Made by a program: the position numbers and the translations under genes. This document shows positions 1 to 8,237 of a stretch of DNA of 59,178 bases, piece after piece. A model generated the notes under the pieces. That model was not told the DNA's origin, ran no database searches, and saw only the letters and a program-made list of their open reading frames with translations. This DNA comes from Streptomyces olivaceus (GTDB lineage Bacteria > Actinomycetota > Actinomycetes > Streptomycetales > Streptomycetaceae), in assembly GCF_000721235.1 (NCBI RefSeq), contig NZ_JOFH01000037.1, positions 1 to 59,178 on the forward strand, given 5' to 3'. Position 1 is the first letter of the stretch. Every line of letters begins with the position of its first letter.

Positions 1-131
1 CTACGGATGATTGCTGCACGCGCCCGGTTCCCCACCACACGGATCATGATCAACGATCAAGGTCTCGACGCGCTACCGCCAACCATGCACGAGCTCGTAA
101 AGGTTGTCCCGTAAGCCCACGAGGCTGAGGG

Positions 132-545
132 TCATGCTGCGTCAGGGTCGGTGCCGATGGCGCCGGCCGAGCGAAGGGAACGCCCGAGGTCTCCGGTGAG
201 GATGCGCGGGTGTCGCCGCCACCACCACAGGTCGGGGCCGGGCAGCCTGTGGAACTGGTCGAGTGCTTGGCCGTCGTCGTCGACGGTCGCGGCCCTGTAC
301 CGGTCGTCCAGAGCTTTGATCCGCGGGGTCCAGAACTGGACGATGTGTTCGTCCAGCAGGATCCATGCCTCGTGCAGCCAGTTCCGGCAGTAGAGGTCGT
401 TGGTGTACTCGTAGATGTCGTCGTCGTAGCCGCGCTCGATGGCGCTGACCAGGGAGGCCCACGCGTTCACCCTTTCAGTGACCGTGAACGCCGTTCGCCA
501 GCCGCGCTGGTGCAACAGCTCCCCCACCTCGGTCTCCGTAGCCAC
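132..545 (-). CDS. IS passenger protein of unknown function
   Basis: A 137-aa soluble protein rich in Trp, Asp and Arg, read from a GTG start. It has no signal peptide, membrane segment or recognisable catalytic motif. It lies wholly between the terminal repeats of the IS5-family element and is transcribed away from the transposase, so it travels with the element. Its GC-rich third positions and compact fit between the left repeat and the transposase support a real gene. Function is unknown; it could be a regulator or accessory factor of transposition, but nothing in the sequence shows this. The start is uncertain because no clear ribosome binding site precedes it. Confidence 0.6.
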   Translation of the reverse strand: MATETEVGELLHQRGWRTAFTVTERVNAWASLVSAIERGYDDDIYEYTNDLYCRNWLHEAWILLDEHIVQFWTPRIKALDDRYRAATVDDDGQALDQFHRLPGPDLWWWRRHPRILTGDLGRSLRSAGAIGTDPDAA

Positions 546-644
546 GGGCGGAGGATCTCACGCGGAAGCCATCCGGGCGATCGAGATACTGTCCCGCCAG
601 AGGCTGCGGGCCCTGAAGCATGATCAAGGTGAGACGATCTCGCC

Positions 645-1415
645 GTGGCTGGTGTGATCACGGCGTCGGAACCCTCCTGGATAGCCCCGTTCACCGGGCT
701 GAGCCCACGACAGTTCACGAAACTTGTGACCGCGTTACGGCGGGAGGGCGCCGACCCGGTGAGCAGAGGCCGGCCCTGGGGCTTGCCGCTGGAAGACAGA
801 TTTCTGCTGGTGGCCGCGTACTGGCGGACGAACCTCACCCTGCGGCAGCTGGCCCCGTTGTTCGGGGTCTCCAAGTCCGCCGCGGACCGGATCATCGCCC
901 ACCTCGGGCCATTGCTCGCCCTGCGGCCTCGCACGAGGTTCCGGAAAGACACGGTGCTGATCGTTGACGGCACCCTAATCCCCACCCGAGACCACACGAT
1001 CGCCGAGCAGTCGAAGAACTACAGGTACTCCACCAACCATCAAGTCGTCATCGATGCCGACACCCGTCTGGTCGTCGCAGTCGGCCGGCCGGTCCCGGGG
1101 AACCGCAACGACTGCAAGGCATGGGAGCTATCCGGAGCGAAGGACGCCATCGGCCGGACCACTGTGATCGCTGACGGCGGCTACCGGGGCACTGGCCTGA
1201 TCATCCCTCACCGCCGTGGCCCCGGTCGGGCCGAACTACCAAGTTGGAAAGAGGAACACAACGCCTCTCACCGCAAGGTCAGGGCCCGCGTCGAGCACGC
1301 CTTCGCCCGGATGAAGAGCTGGAAGATCCTCCGTGACTGCCGCTTGAAGGGCAACGGCGTTCACCACGCCATGCTCGGCATCGCCCGCCTCCACAACGTC
1401 ACCATCACCGGCTGA
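645..1415 (+). CDS. IS5-family DDE transposase
   Basis: A 256-aa transposase with an N-terminal helix-turn-helix region (about residues 15-85, including the LAPLFGVSKSAADRII helix pair, as in HTH_Tnp_4) and a C-terminal DDE domain of the DDE_Tnp_4 type. Catalytic acidic residues are visible in IVDGTLIP (first D), ADGGYRG (second D) and VEHAFARMK (E). The length is normal for this group and no frameshift is seen. The start is a GTG. The gene is followed about 40 bases later by the right terminal repeat. It would cut and join the ends at 103 and 1464. Confidence 0.9.
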   Translation: MAGVITASEPSWIAPFTGLSPRQFTKLVTALRREGADPVSRGRPWGLPLEDRFLLVAAYWRTNLTLRQLAPLFGVSKSAADRIIAHLGPLLALRPRTRFRKDTVLIVDGTLIPTRDHTIAEQSKNYRYSTNHQVVIDADTRLVVAVGRPVPGNRNDCKAWELSGAKDAIGRTTVIADGGYRGTGLIIPHRRGPGRAELPSWKEEHNASHRKVRARVEHAFARMKSWKILRDCRLKGNGVHHAMLGIARLHNVTITG

Positions 1416-1830
1416 ACCGAGCAGGCAGGTCAGCAAGCACGACCGTGATCAATTACGGGACAACGCTTAGTCACCCCAGAGGGGCGCCACTGCTTCGAAT
1501 TGCACATGGATCCACCCGCATGCGACCCACAGATGACTCATTCTGGTCGTTTCACCGATCGCGAGTGAATGAAATTGACAGAATTTTTCAGCACTCGCGC
1601 CAGGCGTGCGAAGATACGTAACCCGAGGAGTTTTCCGCACTTTCGGCGACAGAATTCCACCCACCTGGAGCAACGCAACAGATCGCCCCCATATGGGGCT
1701 TTTGATCCATTCGCCTATCACCGTCCGCGTCTGTAGCTTCACCCTCAGGTTGGCGTGCGGGCCTTCGTACAACGTCTCCAAACCTCGTCCGAAGGCCCGC
1801 GCGCTCAAGACAGTCCCGAAAGGAATGCCC

Positions 1831-2109
1831 ATGGGCTTCTCTTCCCCTCGTCACCGCCGGGTGAAACTGCCTGCCGGCCGCATCGCCCGCCGCAAGCGTA
1901 CGACCCGTAACGAAAAGATTTGTAACGCGAACCGGTTTGGCAAGCCGGTCGTCGCAGCGTTCCTCGGAATCGTGTTTATCGGGTACGTGCTCGTCTTCGC
2001 CCCGTCGATTCACGTAACCGTTTCTTCCGAGACCGCCGCCGCCCTCGGTGCCGCGCTCTCCGGCGCTGCCCTGCGCCTCGTGCAGACCCGCCGCCACCGG
2101 CACTACTGA
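1831..2109 (+). CDS. Small basic single-pass membrane protein, stop codon supplied by an IS
   Basis: A 92-aa protein with a strongly basic N-terminus (many Arg/Lys in residues 5-35), one hydrophobic segment around PVVAAFLGIVFIGYVLVF, and an Ala-rich tail ending in a basic patch. ATG 1831 is preferred over ATG 1825 because GAAAGGA ends six bases before it. The last codons run into the left end of an IS630-family element: the present TGA lies inside the insertion sequence. If the IS and one copy of the TA duplication are removed, the frame would end one residue earlier in TAA, directly before the hairpin at 3285-3317. The insertion therefore changed almost nothing in the protein. Family not recognised. 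Confidence 0.6.
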   Translation: MGFSSPRHRRVKLPAGRIARRKRTTRNEKICNANRFGKPVVAAFLGIVFIGYVLVFAPSIHVTVSSETAAALGAALSGAALRLVQTRRHRHY

Positions 2110-2170
2110 GGTTGAACTCGTGGTGTCGTAGGGGCTGACGGCTGGCCGTCCGCTGGGGTATCACCAGGGC

Positions 2171-2665
2171 ATGCGGTATCCACAAGGGGGCGGGCTGACC
2201 GCCGAACGGCAGCAGTTCCGCGAGGAGTTACGGCTGAAGGCTGCCGAGAGGTTCACCCAGGGCGAGGCGAGCTCGGTGATCGCCAAGGACCTGCGGGTCA
2301 GCGTCCGCTCGGTGCAGCGATGGCGGCAGACGTGGGACGAGGGCGGTCCGCGAGCCCTGCGGTCACAAGGGCCGGCGTCACTGCCCAGGCTGAGCGAGAA
2401 GCAGTTCACGCAGCTGGAGGCGGAGCTGGCCAAGGGCCCGGCCGCGCACGGCTGGGAAGACCAGCGCTGGACCCTGAGCCGTGTGAAGACGGTGATCGGC
2501 CGGCGCTTCCACCTGACCTACACGATCCAGGGCGTGCGCAAACTGCTGGTGCGCAACGGCTGGTCCTGCCAGGTGCCCGCCCGACGCGCCATCGAGCGGG
2601 ACGACGAGGCGGTGGCCGGGTGGGTCAAGGAGGTGTGGCCCTGCGCGGAAGACTCGCGGCGGTGA
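2171..2665 (+). CDS. IS630 transposase, N-terminal DNA-binding ORF
   Basis: A 164-aa protein with a helix-turn-helix (ASSVIAKDLRVSVRSVQRWRQTW, about residues 35-57) and a second winged-helix region covering RFHLTYTIQGVRKLLVRNGWS, as in the N-terminal half of IS630 transposases. The frame ends at TGA 2663-2665, which overlaps the GTG at 2662 that opens the catalytic frame. The catalytic half is therefore made either by reinitiation at the GTGA overlap or by a -1 frameshift giving a fusion. Both modes are known in this family and the sequence alone does not decide. Confidence 0.85.
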   Translation: MRYPQGGGLTAERQQFREELRLKAAERFTQGEASSVIAKDLRVSVRSVQRWRQTWDEGGPRALRSQGPASLPRLSEKQFTQLEAELAKGPAAHGWEDQRWTLSRVKTVIGRRFHLTYTIQGVRKLLVRNGWSCQVPARRAIERDDEAVAGWVKEVWPCAEDSRR

Positions 2666-3237
2666 GTGGAGCGTGGCTCGTCTTCGAGGACGAAGCCGGA
2701 TTCTCCATGACGCCGCCGCATGCCAGGACCTGGTCACAGCGCGGCCGGACCCCAGTGGTGCGGGTCCGCGGCCGATCCCGCAGACGCATCTCCATCGCAG
2801 CGCTGACCTGCTACAAACCCGGCAACCGGTCCCGGCTGATCTACCGGCCACGCCGGGACGACGGCCGCCGCGACGGACGCAAGAGCTTCTCCTGGCGCGA
2901 CTACCGGGACCTGCTGATCGCCGCCCACCAGCAGCTCGGCGGCCCGATCGTGCTCATCTGGGACAACCTCAACGTCCACAAAGCCGCCGGCCTGCGGGAG
3001 TTCGCCGCTTCCCGGGACTGGCTGACCATCTACTACCTGCCGCCCTACGCACCCGACCTCAACCCCGTCGAGGGCATCTGGTCACTGCTGCGGCGCGGCT
3101 GGCTCTCCAACGTCGCCTTCGCCACCCCCGAACACCTCGTCCAGCGCATCAGACGCGGCCTCCGCCACATCCAGTACCGCAGCGACCTCATAGACGGCTG
3201 CCTCGCCGAAACCCGCCTGACCATCAGAGCCACCTGA
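2662..3237 (+). CDS. IS630 transposase, catalytic DDE ORF
   Basis: The 191-aa catalytic half of an IS630-type transposase. The acidic triad is visible as FEDEAGF (first D), LIWDNLNVHK (second D) and NPVEGIWSLLR (E), the usual DDE_3 layout. The open frame extends upstream in phase without coding character, so GTG 2662, overlapping the stop of the preceding frame, is the sensible boundary. It lies one base back (-1) relative to the upstream frame. No internal damage is seen, so the element should be active if both halves are expressed. Confidence 0.85.
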   Translation: MSGAWLVFEDEAGFSMTPPHARTWSQRGRTPVVRVRGRSRRRISIAALTCYKPGNRSRLIYRPRRDDGRRDGRKSFSWRDYRDLLIAAHQQLGGPIVLIWDNLNVHKAAGLREFAASRDWLTIYYLPPYAPDLNPVEGIWSLLRRGWLSNVAFATPEHLVQRIRRGLRHIQYRSDLIDGCLAETRLTIRAT

Positions 3238-3284
3238 ACAACCCGCCGACATCACGAGTTCAACCTCAGTAACAGTCTCCACGC

Positions 3285-3317
3285 AGGAGGGGGCCGAGCC
3301 CACCTGGGCCCCCTCCT
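3285..3317 (+). terminator. Intrinsic terminator separated from its gene by IS630
   Basis: An 11-bp perfect stem (3285-3295 with 3307-3317) around an 11-base loop, followed by a pyrimidine-rich stretch. It lies immediately beyond the right end of the IS630 element and would have followed the stop codon of the small membrane-protein gene (1831) by about 15 bases before insertion. Confidence 0.7.
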
Positions 3318-3456
3318 TCCTTCCCACGGGCCACGGTCCGCCTTCCCGGACCCTCCTGCGCCCCCTCGGGAGCGGTGTGCGACGAAACCAGGGACTCTCG
3401 GGTACATCCACGCCGCGCACCCCTCTGTGAACCCCTTTCGTTACGGACGGACAACC

Positions 3457-4872
3457 ATGAGTCACCCCTGCGAGTTCTGCGGTTCTCCCCTGGGATCAGG
3501 CCCCGGGAAGGGCCGACCCCGCAAGTACTGCGGCGACCCGTGCCGCCAGGCAGCCCACCGGCGCCGCAACGGCGGAAGCACGCCCGGCCTCCCGCACAGC
3601 ACGGCGGAGCAGCCGGCCCTCCTCCGGGCCGCTCAGGCCACGCGGACCGAAACGCACAGTCCGTGTGCAGGCGACGAGCTGATGATCGAGCTCGCACGAG
3701 ACATCCAGGAGCAGGCCCGCACCCTCGCACGACTGCTGCCGACGATGGAGGGCGAGACACCTCTGCGACACGTCGCCCAGCTTCAGGAGCAGCTCGATGT
3801 CCTGACCGCCGCGGCAGTCGGCCGGGCACGTCACCAGCGCGTCGTCTGGGCCACGGTCAGCACGATCCTCCGCATCAGCGAGGACACGGCACGGCACCGC
3901 TACACCGAGCGCTACATTCTGCGCCGGCTCTCCCGCTTCAACCGCTCCGGTACCGCTCTCACCTCTGCCTCACGCCTCTTCTCCCCGCAGCCGCCCGGCG
4001 CCAGGAAGGCCAGCGGCCCCGACAGCGACGGAACCACCCCGGAGCAGCAGCAGTCCGCGCCGGCGGGGTCCGTGCGGGCCGCCTACAACCGGCTCTCCCC
4101 GATCCTGTCGATGCTGGTGCGTACCGCGCAGCTCACCAACAAGGAGCTCAGCAGCCAGATCGGCTGCTCCTCTTCCTATACCTCCCGCATCCTGTCGGGA
4201 GAGCGTGTCCCCACCTGGGAGCTGACCCGCAAGTTCGCCCAGGCGTGTGGTGCTGATCCAGAGGTGCTCCGGACAGTGTGGGAAACCGAGAAACTCCGTC
4301 CCGCCACCGCCGTCCCCGCTGCCGCTCCCGCCGCACCGAGCGCCGTCGAGGAGCTTCGTACCGCCATCCGCACACTCCACCTCCGCGCAGGCCGTCCCGC
4401 CCCCGGCGACATCGCCGTTGCCAGCCGCTGGGTCCTCAGTGCCGGCGCCGTCGCCTCTCTCATCGACTCCGCCGTCCTTCCGCCCCTCGACGTGCTCCGC
4501 ACCTTCGTGAAGCTCCTCGGGGGCGACCCCGACTACTTCGGCCGACTTCTGAACAACGCCTGCCGCGAGACCTCCGGCCCTGCCCGCAGCCAACCGCCGA
4601 ACAGTCCCTCCCCCACCGGCAGCGCAAGGCAGCACACCACGGTCCCGCCCACGTCCCAGACGAGGCAGGACACCTTCGCGGGACCCGACGCCGTCATGAA
4701 GGCCTTCAGCAAGGTCCTCACCGAGGACCACCCCGCCGAGGACGGCCGCGCGCGGCTCCTCACCAAACTCGCCACCACACCCCCCACGCCCCGCCGCCCC
4801 CTGTCCACCGCCACCGACGCACTGCGGCAACGCCTCTTCCCCTCCCCCATCACTCCTCTCGGACGAACATGA
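3457..4872 (+). CDS. Zinc-finger and XRE-type helix-turn-helix protein
   Basis: A 471-aa protein. The N-terminus holds a small zinc finger, CEFCGSPLG...KYCGDPCRQAAHRRR (about residues 5-36), followed by a region with predicted helix-turn-helix character (residues 60-150), a classic XRE-like HTH (TNKELSSQIGCSSSYTSRILSGERVPTWELTRKFA, about residues 227-260) and a second degenerate HTH-like repeat near 310-365. The tail is Pro/Thr-rich and probably disordered. Such proteins are common in Streptomyces accessory DNA, and a DNA-binding regulator is the natural reading, with no target shown. ATG 3457 is chosen because the CxxC finger starts just after it; GTG 3427 in the same frame is possible. Confidence 0.75.
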   Translation: MSHPCEFCGSPLGSGPGKGRPRKYCGDPCRQAAHRRRNGGSTPGLPHSTAEQPALLRAAQATRTETHSPCAGDELMIELARDIQEQARTLARLLPTMEGETPLRHVAQLQEQLDVLTAAAVGRARHQRVVWATVSTILRISEDTARHRYTERYILRRLSRFNRSGTALTSASRLFSPQPPGARKASGPDSDGTTPEQQQSAPAGSVRAAYNRLSPILSMLVRTAQLTNKELSSQIGCSSSYTSRILSGERVPTWELTRKFAQACGADPEVLRTVWETEKLRPATAVPAAAPAAPSAVEELRTAIRTLHLRAGRPAPGDIAVASRWVLSAGAVASLIDSAVLPPLDVLRTFVKLLGGDPDYFGRLLNNACRETSGPARSQPPNSPSPTGSARQHTTVPPTSQTRQDTFAGPDAVMKAFSKVLTEDHPAEDGRARLLTKLATTPPTPRRPLSTATDALRQRLFPSPITPLGRT

Positions 4873-4954
4873 CCACCGCGCCGCTGCCCACCAGCGGCCG
4901 ACGGACGCATGCGGGTCACAGCAGGCACACGGCCGGAATCCGGGCTGGCCTGGT

Positions 4955-5254
4955 TCAGACCGTATGCCCCGAGGCAGGAACCTCCAGCGCCCCCGCCGAC
5001 GAAGAAGTCGGCACCTCACCGGAGACAGCACGGCACGGATGCAAGGCAGGACCGACCTCCTGGCGCAGATCCAGGTAGCAGCGCAGTCGCACTCCTGGCT
5101 CGCCCGGGGTCTGGGTGGTGCGGTCGGCCACCGCAGTCGCCCAGCGGCCGGCGAGGGCCGTCTGGACTGCGAGGGCGGTGGCCTCGTCCGCAGACGCAAC
5201 GTCGACCACGGCCAGCCCCTTCTCCGCCACGTGTACTTCCCTGATCGTCTCCAC
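4955..5254 (-). CDS. DUF6207 family protein
   Basis: A 99-aa protein starting GTG with the pattern VHVAEKGLAVVDVASADEATALAVQTALAGRWATA and ending its core in PGEPGVRLRCYLDLR. This is the characteristic layout of the Streptomyces DUF6207 family: a HVAEPGL box, a DEAT box, a RWAT box and a PGEPGVR box. Function is unknown. It stands alone on the minus strand, convergent with the zinc-finger/XRE gene. The last 30 residues are not typical of the family and may result from loss of the original stop. Confidence 0.7.
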   Translation of the reverse strand: METIREVHVAEKGLAVVDVASADEATALAVQTALAGRWATAVADRTTQTPGEPGVRLRCYLDLRQEVGPALHPCRAVSGEVPTSSSAGALEVPASGHTV

Positions 5255-5359
5255 GTCCTCGACAACGCACCGACCCCCCGGCCCGGTACGCCGCTTCCCA
5301 CGGTTTCACCCGAAGGCGGCGTACCGGAGCCGGCGCGTGCGGGCGTGGTGGCCGGACGG

Positions 5360-5575
5360 CTACACGGCTGGTTCGAACGTCACCGTCTGGGCGGGGCAGT
5401 CGGCGGCGGCTTCACGCAGGGCCGCTACCTCGGCCTCGTCCGCGGACAGCGCCCAGCGGAGCTTGGTGGCGGTCCACTCGGCGACGTACCGGCAGTGCAT
5501 CTCGGCGGCCGGCGGCAGCCACTGGGCGGGACCCCGGTCGGACTTCGAGCGATTCGAGCGGTGCCTCACGTCCGC
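5360..5575 (-). pseudogene. 3' remnant of secreted HNH (DUF1524/GmrSD C-terminal) nuclease
   Basis: On the minus strand this encodes NRSKSDRGPAQWLPP, then MHCRYVAEWTATKLRWALSADEAEVAALREAAADCP, which is the C-terminal end of Streptomyces secreted HNH/DUF1524 proteins (GmrSD C-terminal-like): an S-x-R-S-K-S-D box, a W-x-PP box and a C-x-Y-x-x-x-W helix. The upstream HNH core and signal peptide are missing. The frame runs directly into an ISAs1 transposase fragment at about 5567, so the gene was cut by a rearrangement involving that element. The remnant cannot encode an active nuclease. Confidence 0.75.
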
Positions 5576-5860
5576 GACCGCACGTTCCGCGAGAAGCCGA
5601 GTACCCGGCAGACCCACACGGGCACGTCGCTGATCCATTCCGTGATCGCGGTGAGCGAGCGGGCGCCGGCCAGGACACTCGCCGCTGCCGCGGCGACCAG
5701 AGCGGACAGCCGGTAGCGGCGGCCGCGGTACGCCTCGCGGGTCGGGCACCAGATTCAGGAAACCGGACAGTGCGACCGCGTCCGCCAGCGGAACCGGCGC
5801 GGCAGCCCGGCTCAGTTGGTCCAGCGCGGTGGGTATAAGGGAAGATGCAGATGCAGGCAC
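5567..5860 (-). pseudogene. ISAs1-family transposase, N-terminal fragment
   Basis: The minus strand encodes FLNLVPDPRG in one frame and RGRRYRLSALVAAAAASVLAGARSLTAITEWISDVP in the next, together the N-terminal domain of ISAs1 transposases (DDE_Tnp_1-associated). One frameshift separates the two pieces. At its inner end (5567-5593) lie 27 bases identical, in direct orientation, to 8671-8697, a part of the ISAs1 gene encoding the C-terminal region. An N-terminal piece on the minus strand is thus fused to a scrap of C-terminal coding sequence on the plus strand, which shows an inversion or deletion within the element. Confidence 0.75.
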
Positions 5861-5995
5861 GGACTCGCCAGGTGTTCATGGGACTTCGACACTCACATGA
5901 TCACCGAGCCCGTGCCTGCACCCGCGTCTACCCCCGGCCCGAACCGGGCGTCCGCTCCGGGATCGGACCAGCACGACGTTCTGGACGGATCCCGG

Positions 5996-6649
5996 TCATG
6001 CATCGGCCCCTGGCCCGATCGTCCCCAGGCGTCTGCCCAAACTGGTTGCGGTTCCGGCTGTGGTGGTTTCCCCGGGACGGTTGGGCTCAGCCCTCGTAAG
6101 GCCTTCTCGATCTGGATCCTGGACGGTCACGGACAGCAAAGGACCGTGGAGGAGCGCTGTTGTCAGGTAGTGCCCCGTATATTCTGCTAGCACTTCAAGA
6201 CATGCCGTGACACCGTCCGAAGAGTCGGTGAGTCGCTTGACCCTGCCTGCGAAGTCGTGGCCGCTTGGTACGGAGGAAGTGTCGCTTCCAGGCTCGAACG
6301 ACTCAACGAGTTCTTCATCGGCCAGGTACTGCAGCGTGGTAAGCGCATGCCCAGTCCGACTCAAGATGAATGTTTCTGTCTCCTTCGATAGCTCACGTCG
6401 GATTCCGGGTGTGAAGCCGATGCAGTTATCGAACTCGATACAAAACGACCAGCCACCGAGACTTCCCGCGCGCAGTGCGGTACTGGTTGCGGTCGGCTCA
6501 TAGATTCCGAACCACTCCTCGGACGTGAGCCATCGGGCTTTGGAGGTGTCGGCGCCATATACTTCGAGTATGTCTTCAACGCTGCGCCCCGCCGACAACG
6601 CGAGGCAGAATTGTCCCGATTGAGCCAATGTCCAGGGCTCTGCCGTCAT
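5996..6649 (-). CDS. DUF6461-like protein, candidate immunity protein
   Basis: A 217-aa soluble protein with the pattern of DUF6461: an early FCLALSAGRSVEDILEVYGAD segment, SLGGWSFCIEFDNCIGF in the middle, and FEPG followed by a helical C-terminal half. ATG 6649 is preceded by GGAGG at five bases, so the in-frame upstream GTG is rejected. It follows a secreted NucA/NucB-type nuclease gene on the same strand with 99 bases between them. Families of this type often sit beside polymorphic toxins, so immunity to the nuclease is a reasonable inference, not shown. The last 30 residues have lower complexity and run towards the ISAs1 remnant. Confidence 0.65.
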   Translation of the reverse strand: MTAEPWTLAQSGQFCLALSAGRSVEDILEVYGADTSKARWLTSEEWFGIYEPTATSTALRAGSLGGWSFCIEFDNCIGFTPGIRRELSKETETFILSRTGHALTTLQYLADEELVESFEPGSDTSSVPSGHDFAGRVKRLTDSSDGVTACLEVLAEYTGHYLTTALLHGPLLSVTVQDPDREGLTRAEPNRPGETTTAGTATSLGRRLGTIGPGADA

Positions 6650-6748
6650 CGCAACCTCCGTCACCAAGGAGTGAAACTGCCAATATTGCTGTCGCCTGGC
6701 CGTGCGCCCGCGGCATCAACTGCGGGCGCACAACTCCAGCCCGATTTA

Positions 6749-8080
6749 CTACAGTTCTACGACCAGATAGAAGGGGTCTTTTTCGATGATTCGCTGATTC
6801 TGAATCAGGTTACTGTAGGCCGTGCCGGCCAGCTGGTTGACTTCCCGGGGGACGTGCCCGCGGACGCACGGTTCAGTGTACGTGACAGGTCTGGCGGGAT
6901 CCGCCTCGTAAATGTTCCACACGCCATTCTCAAGGAGTGGGACGATCTCCGCGCAGAGGCCCCCGTCGTTTCCTCCCTGCTCAGTTGAGGCGAATGGGAA
7001 CTCGTCACAGGAGTCATCCGGGACGATATCGTCGGGCTTCCTCACGAAGGGAAGCGAGCTCTGGGTACCGCAGGTCTTCATCCGCCTCGCCTCTCCGTCC
7101 AAGGCTCGGGTCATAGGCTGCCCTGAATACCGGCCCCACTTGCCAGGAAGGTTGTATTGCGCCCAGTCATAGGTGGCGGCAGCTGCGCCGTAGGTAGCTA
7201 TCGGCAGGTCCAGCTGAGGAGTCACACTGGGAAGTGCACAGCCTGTGCTTGTGTTGCCCGACGCAGTCAGTGCGGAGTCGCATCGGATGGGACGAGGATT
7301 GTCCCAGTTCACTGCAGGCAGGGGAGTAGGTGCAGTACCAGTCCTGAACATGGTCAGGCGATAGTTGACCGTGGCCGCGTCAGCCACACCGACCGCTGGA
7401 ACGTTGGAGTAGGACACCCTCCCCGTGGCCACGCCCAACTCCGTCAACACCTTGTTCCCCGCCCACGGATTCTTGCTCGTCGCCGTGCATTGCGACGTGC
7501 ACGACGCTTCGATGGCGACACTCATGCTCGTCACCTGGCCGGTGAGGTCAACGGCCTCGACTACGAGATCGTCGTCCCATGTACCTGAGCGCGGGTTGAG
7601 CGTAGCGCTGGAACTCACGTAGAGGATCGCCGTGCCGAGGACCTCCTGCTGTGAACCTCGCAGTGTGTACGTCACCTTCATCTCGCGAAGGCAGGCGCTC
7701 AGGCGCTCAAAATGCCAGTAGCCACGATCTGCGATCCCGCAAACTTGATCGGCAGCGGCCGAATCCGCACGGCTTACAGCGGCTGTGCGGGAAGATGGTG
7801 CAGGGGCTGGTGCTAGCGAAGTGCACACGCGCGTAGCGCCGGAGTGCCGCTCTGCGGATCCTGGAGCGGTTGGCGAGCAGGTCTCCTTGATAGAGGAAGC
7901 CTGCACCGTGTCCGACGATGCGGCGGCACGCTGAGCGGACCGATTTTGCACCGTCCCAAGCAGTCGGCCATGCGTGCGCTCAGGCTCCGAAGTCTGCGTA
8001 CTTGCCAGCGCCTGATTGGGGAGCAAGATGAAGGCGAGGGCTATTGCCGCCAGCGCAGCGCCCAGTCTTCGCCAACTCAC
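6749..8080 (-). CDS. Secreted protein with C-terminal NucA/NucB-type nuclease domain
   Basis: A 443-aa protein. A GTG start with GGAAGGA upstream is followed by a signal peptide (basic MSWRRLG, hydrophobic core, ALAS cleavage region near residue 27). A linker and a beta-rich middle domain with paired Cys (about residues 110-260) follow. From residue 358 the sequence reads CDEFPFASTEQ and ends in NQRIIEKDPFYLVVEL, the signature of the NucA/NucB deoxyribonuclease domain (PF14040): the C-D-E-F/Y-P-F-A-S motif and a terminal D-P-F-Y. It should act outside the cell, either scavenging DNA or as a toxin. The neighbouring DUF6461-like gene favours a toxin-immunity pair. Part of the operon is bracketed by halves of a broken ISAs1 element. 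Confidence 0.8.
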   Translation of the reverse strand: MSWRRLGAALAAIALAFILLPNQALASTQTSEPERTHGRLLGTVQNRSAQRAAASSDTVQASSIKETCSPTAPGSAERHSGATRVCTSLAPAPAPSSRTAAVSRADSAAADQVCGIADRGYWHFERLSACLREMKVTYTLRGSQQEVLGTAILYVSSSATLNPRSGTWDDDLVVEAVDLTGQVTSMSVAIEASCTSQCTATSKNPWAGNKVLTELGVATGRVSYSNVPAVGVADAATVNYRLTMFRTGTAPTPLPAVNWDNPRPIRCDSALTASGNTSTGCALPSVTPQLDLPIATYGAAAATYDWAQYNLPGKWGRYSGQPMTRALDGEARRMKTCGTQSSLPFVRKPDDIVPDDSCDEFPFASTEQGGNDGGLCAEIVPLLENGVWNIYEADPARPVTYTEPCVRGHVPREVNQLAGTAYSNLIQNQRIIEKDPFYLVVEL

Positions 8081-8237
8081 TATAAGGTCCTTCCCTTTTA
8101 CGGTTTGTAGGTATGACTAGCACCAAGCCGAACTCATGGAGGCGTCATGATCAACAACCTGGTAGCTGAACGGTACATGGCAAGTGCACGTTTCGGGTTC
8201 GTTTGCAGGGGTCGTTGCATGACCGGGATCCGTCCGG

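Larger units (their letters stand above)
103..1464. mobile_element. IS5-family insertion sequence with passenger gene
   Basis: A perfect 12-bp terminal inverted repeat, GTTGTCCCGTAA at 103-114 and its complement at 1453-1464, encloses a DDE transposase gene on the plus strand and a second, divergent gene on the minus strand. The transposase is full length, so the element looks intact. I could not identify a convincing target-site duplication: the flanks read GTAAAG on the left and GCTTAG on the right. The element begins just inside the window, and the 102 bases to its left show no recognisable gene. Confidence 0.8.
2106..3269 (+). mobile_element. IS630-family insertion sequence
   Basis: Terminal inverted repeats start with CTGAGGTTGAACTCGTG at 2106-2122 and are matched perfectly by 3253-3269; similarity continues inward with two mismatches to about 24 bp. 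A TA dinucleotide at 2104-2105 is repeated at 3270-3271, the target duplication expected of the IS630/Tc1/mariner superfamily. The element carries two overlapping reading frames that together encode a complete DDE transposase, and it looks intact. Confidence 0.92.
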
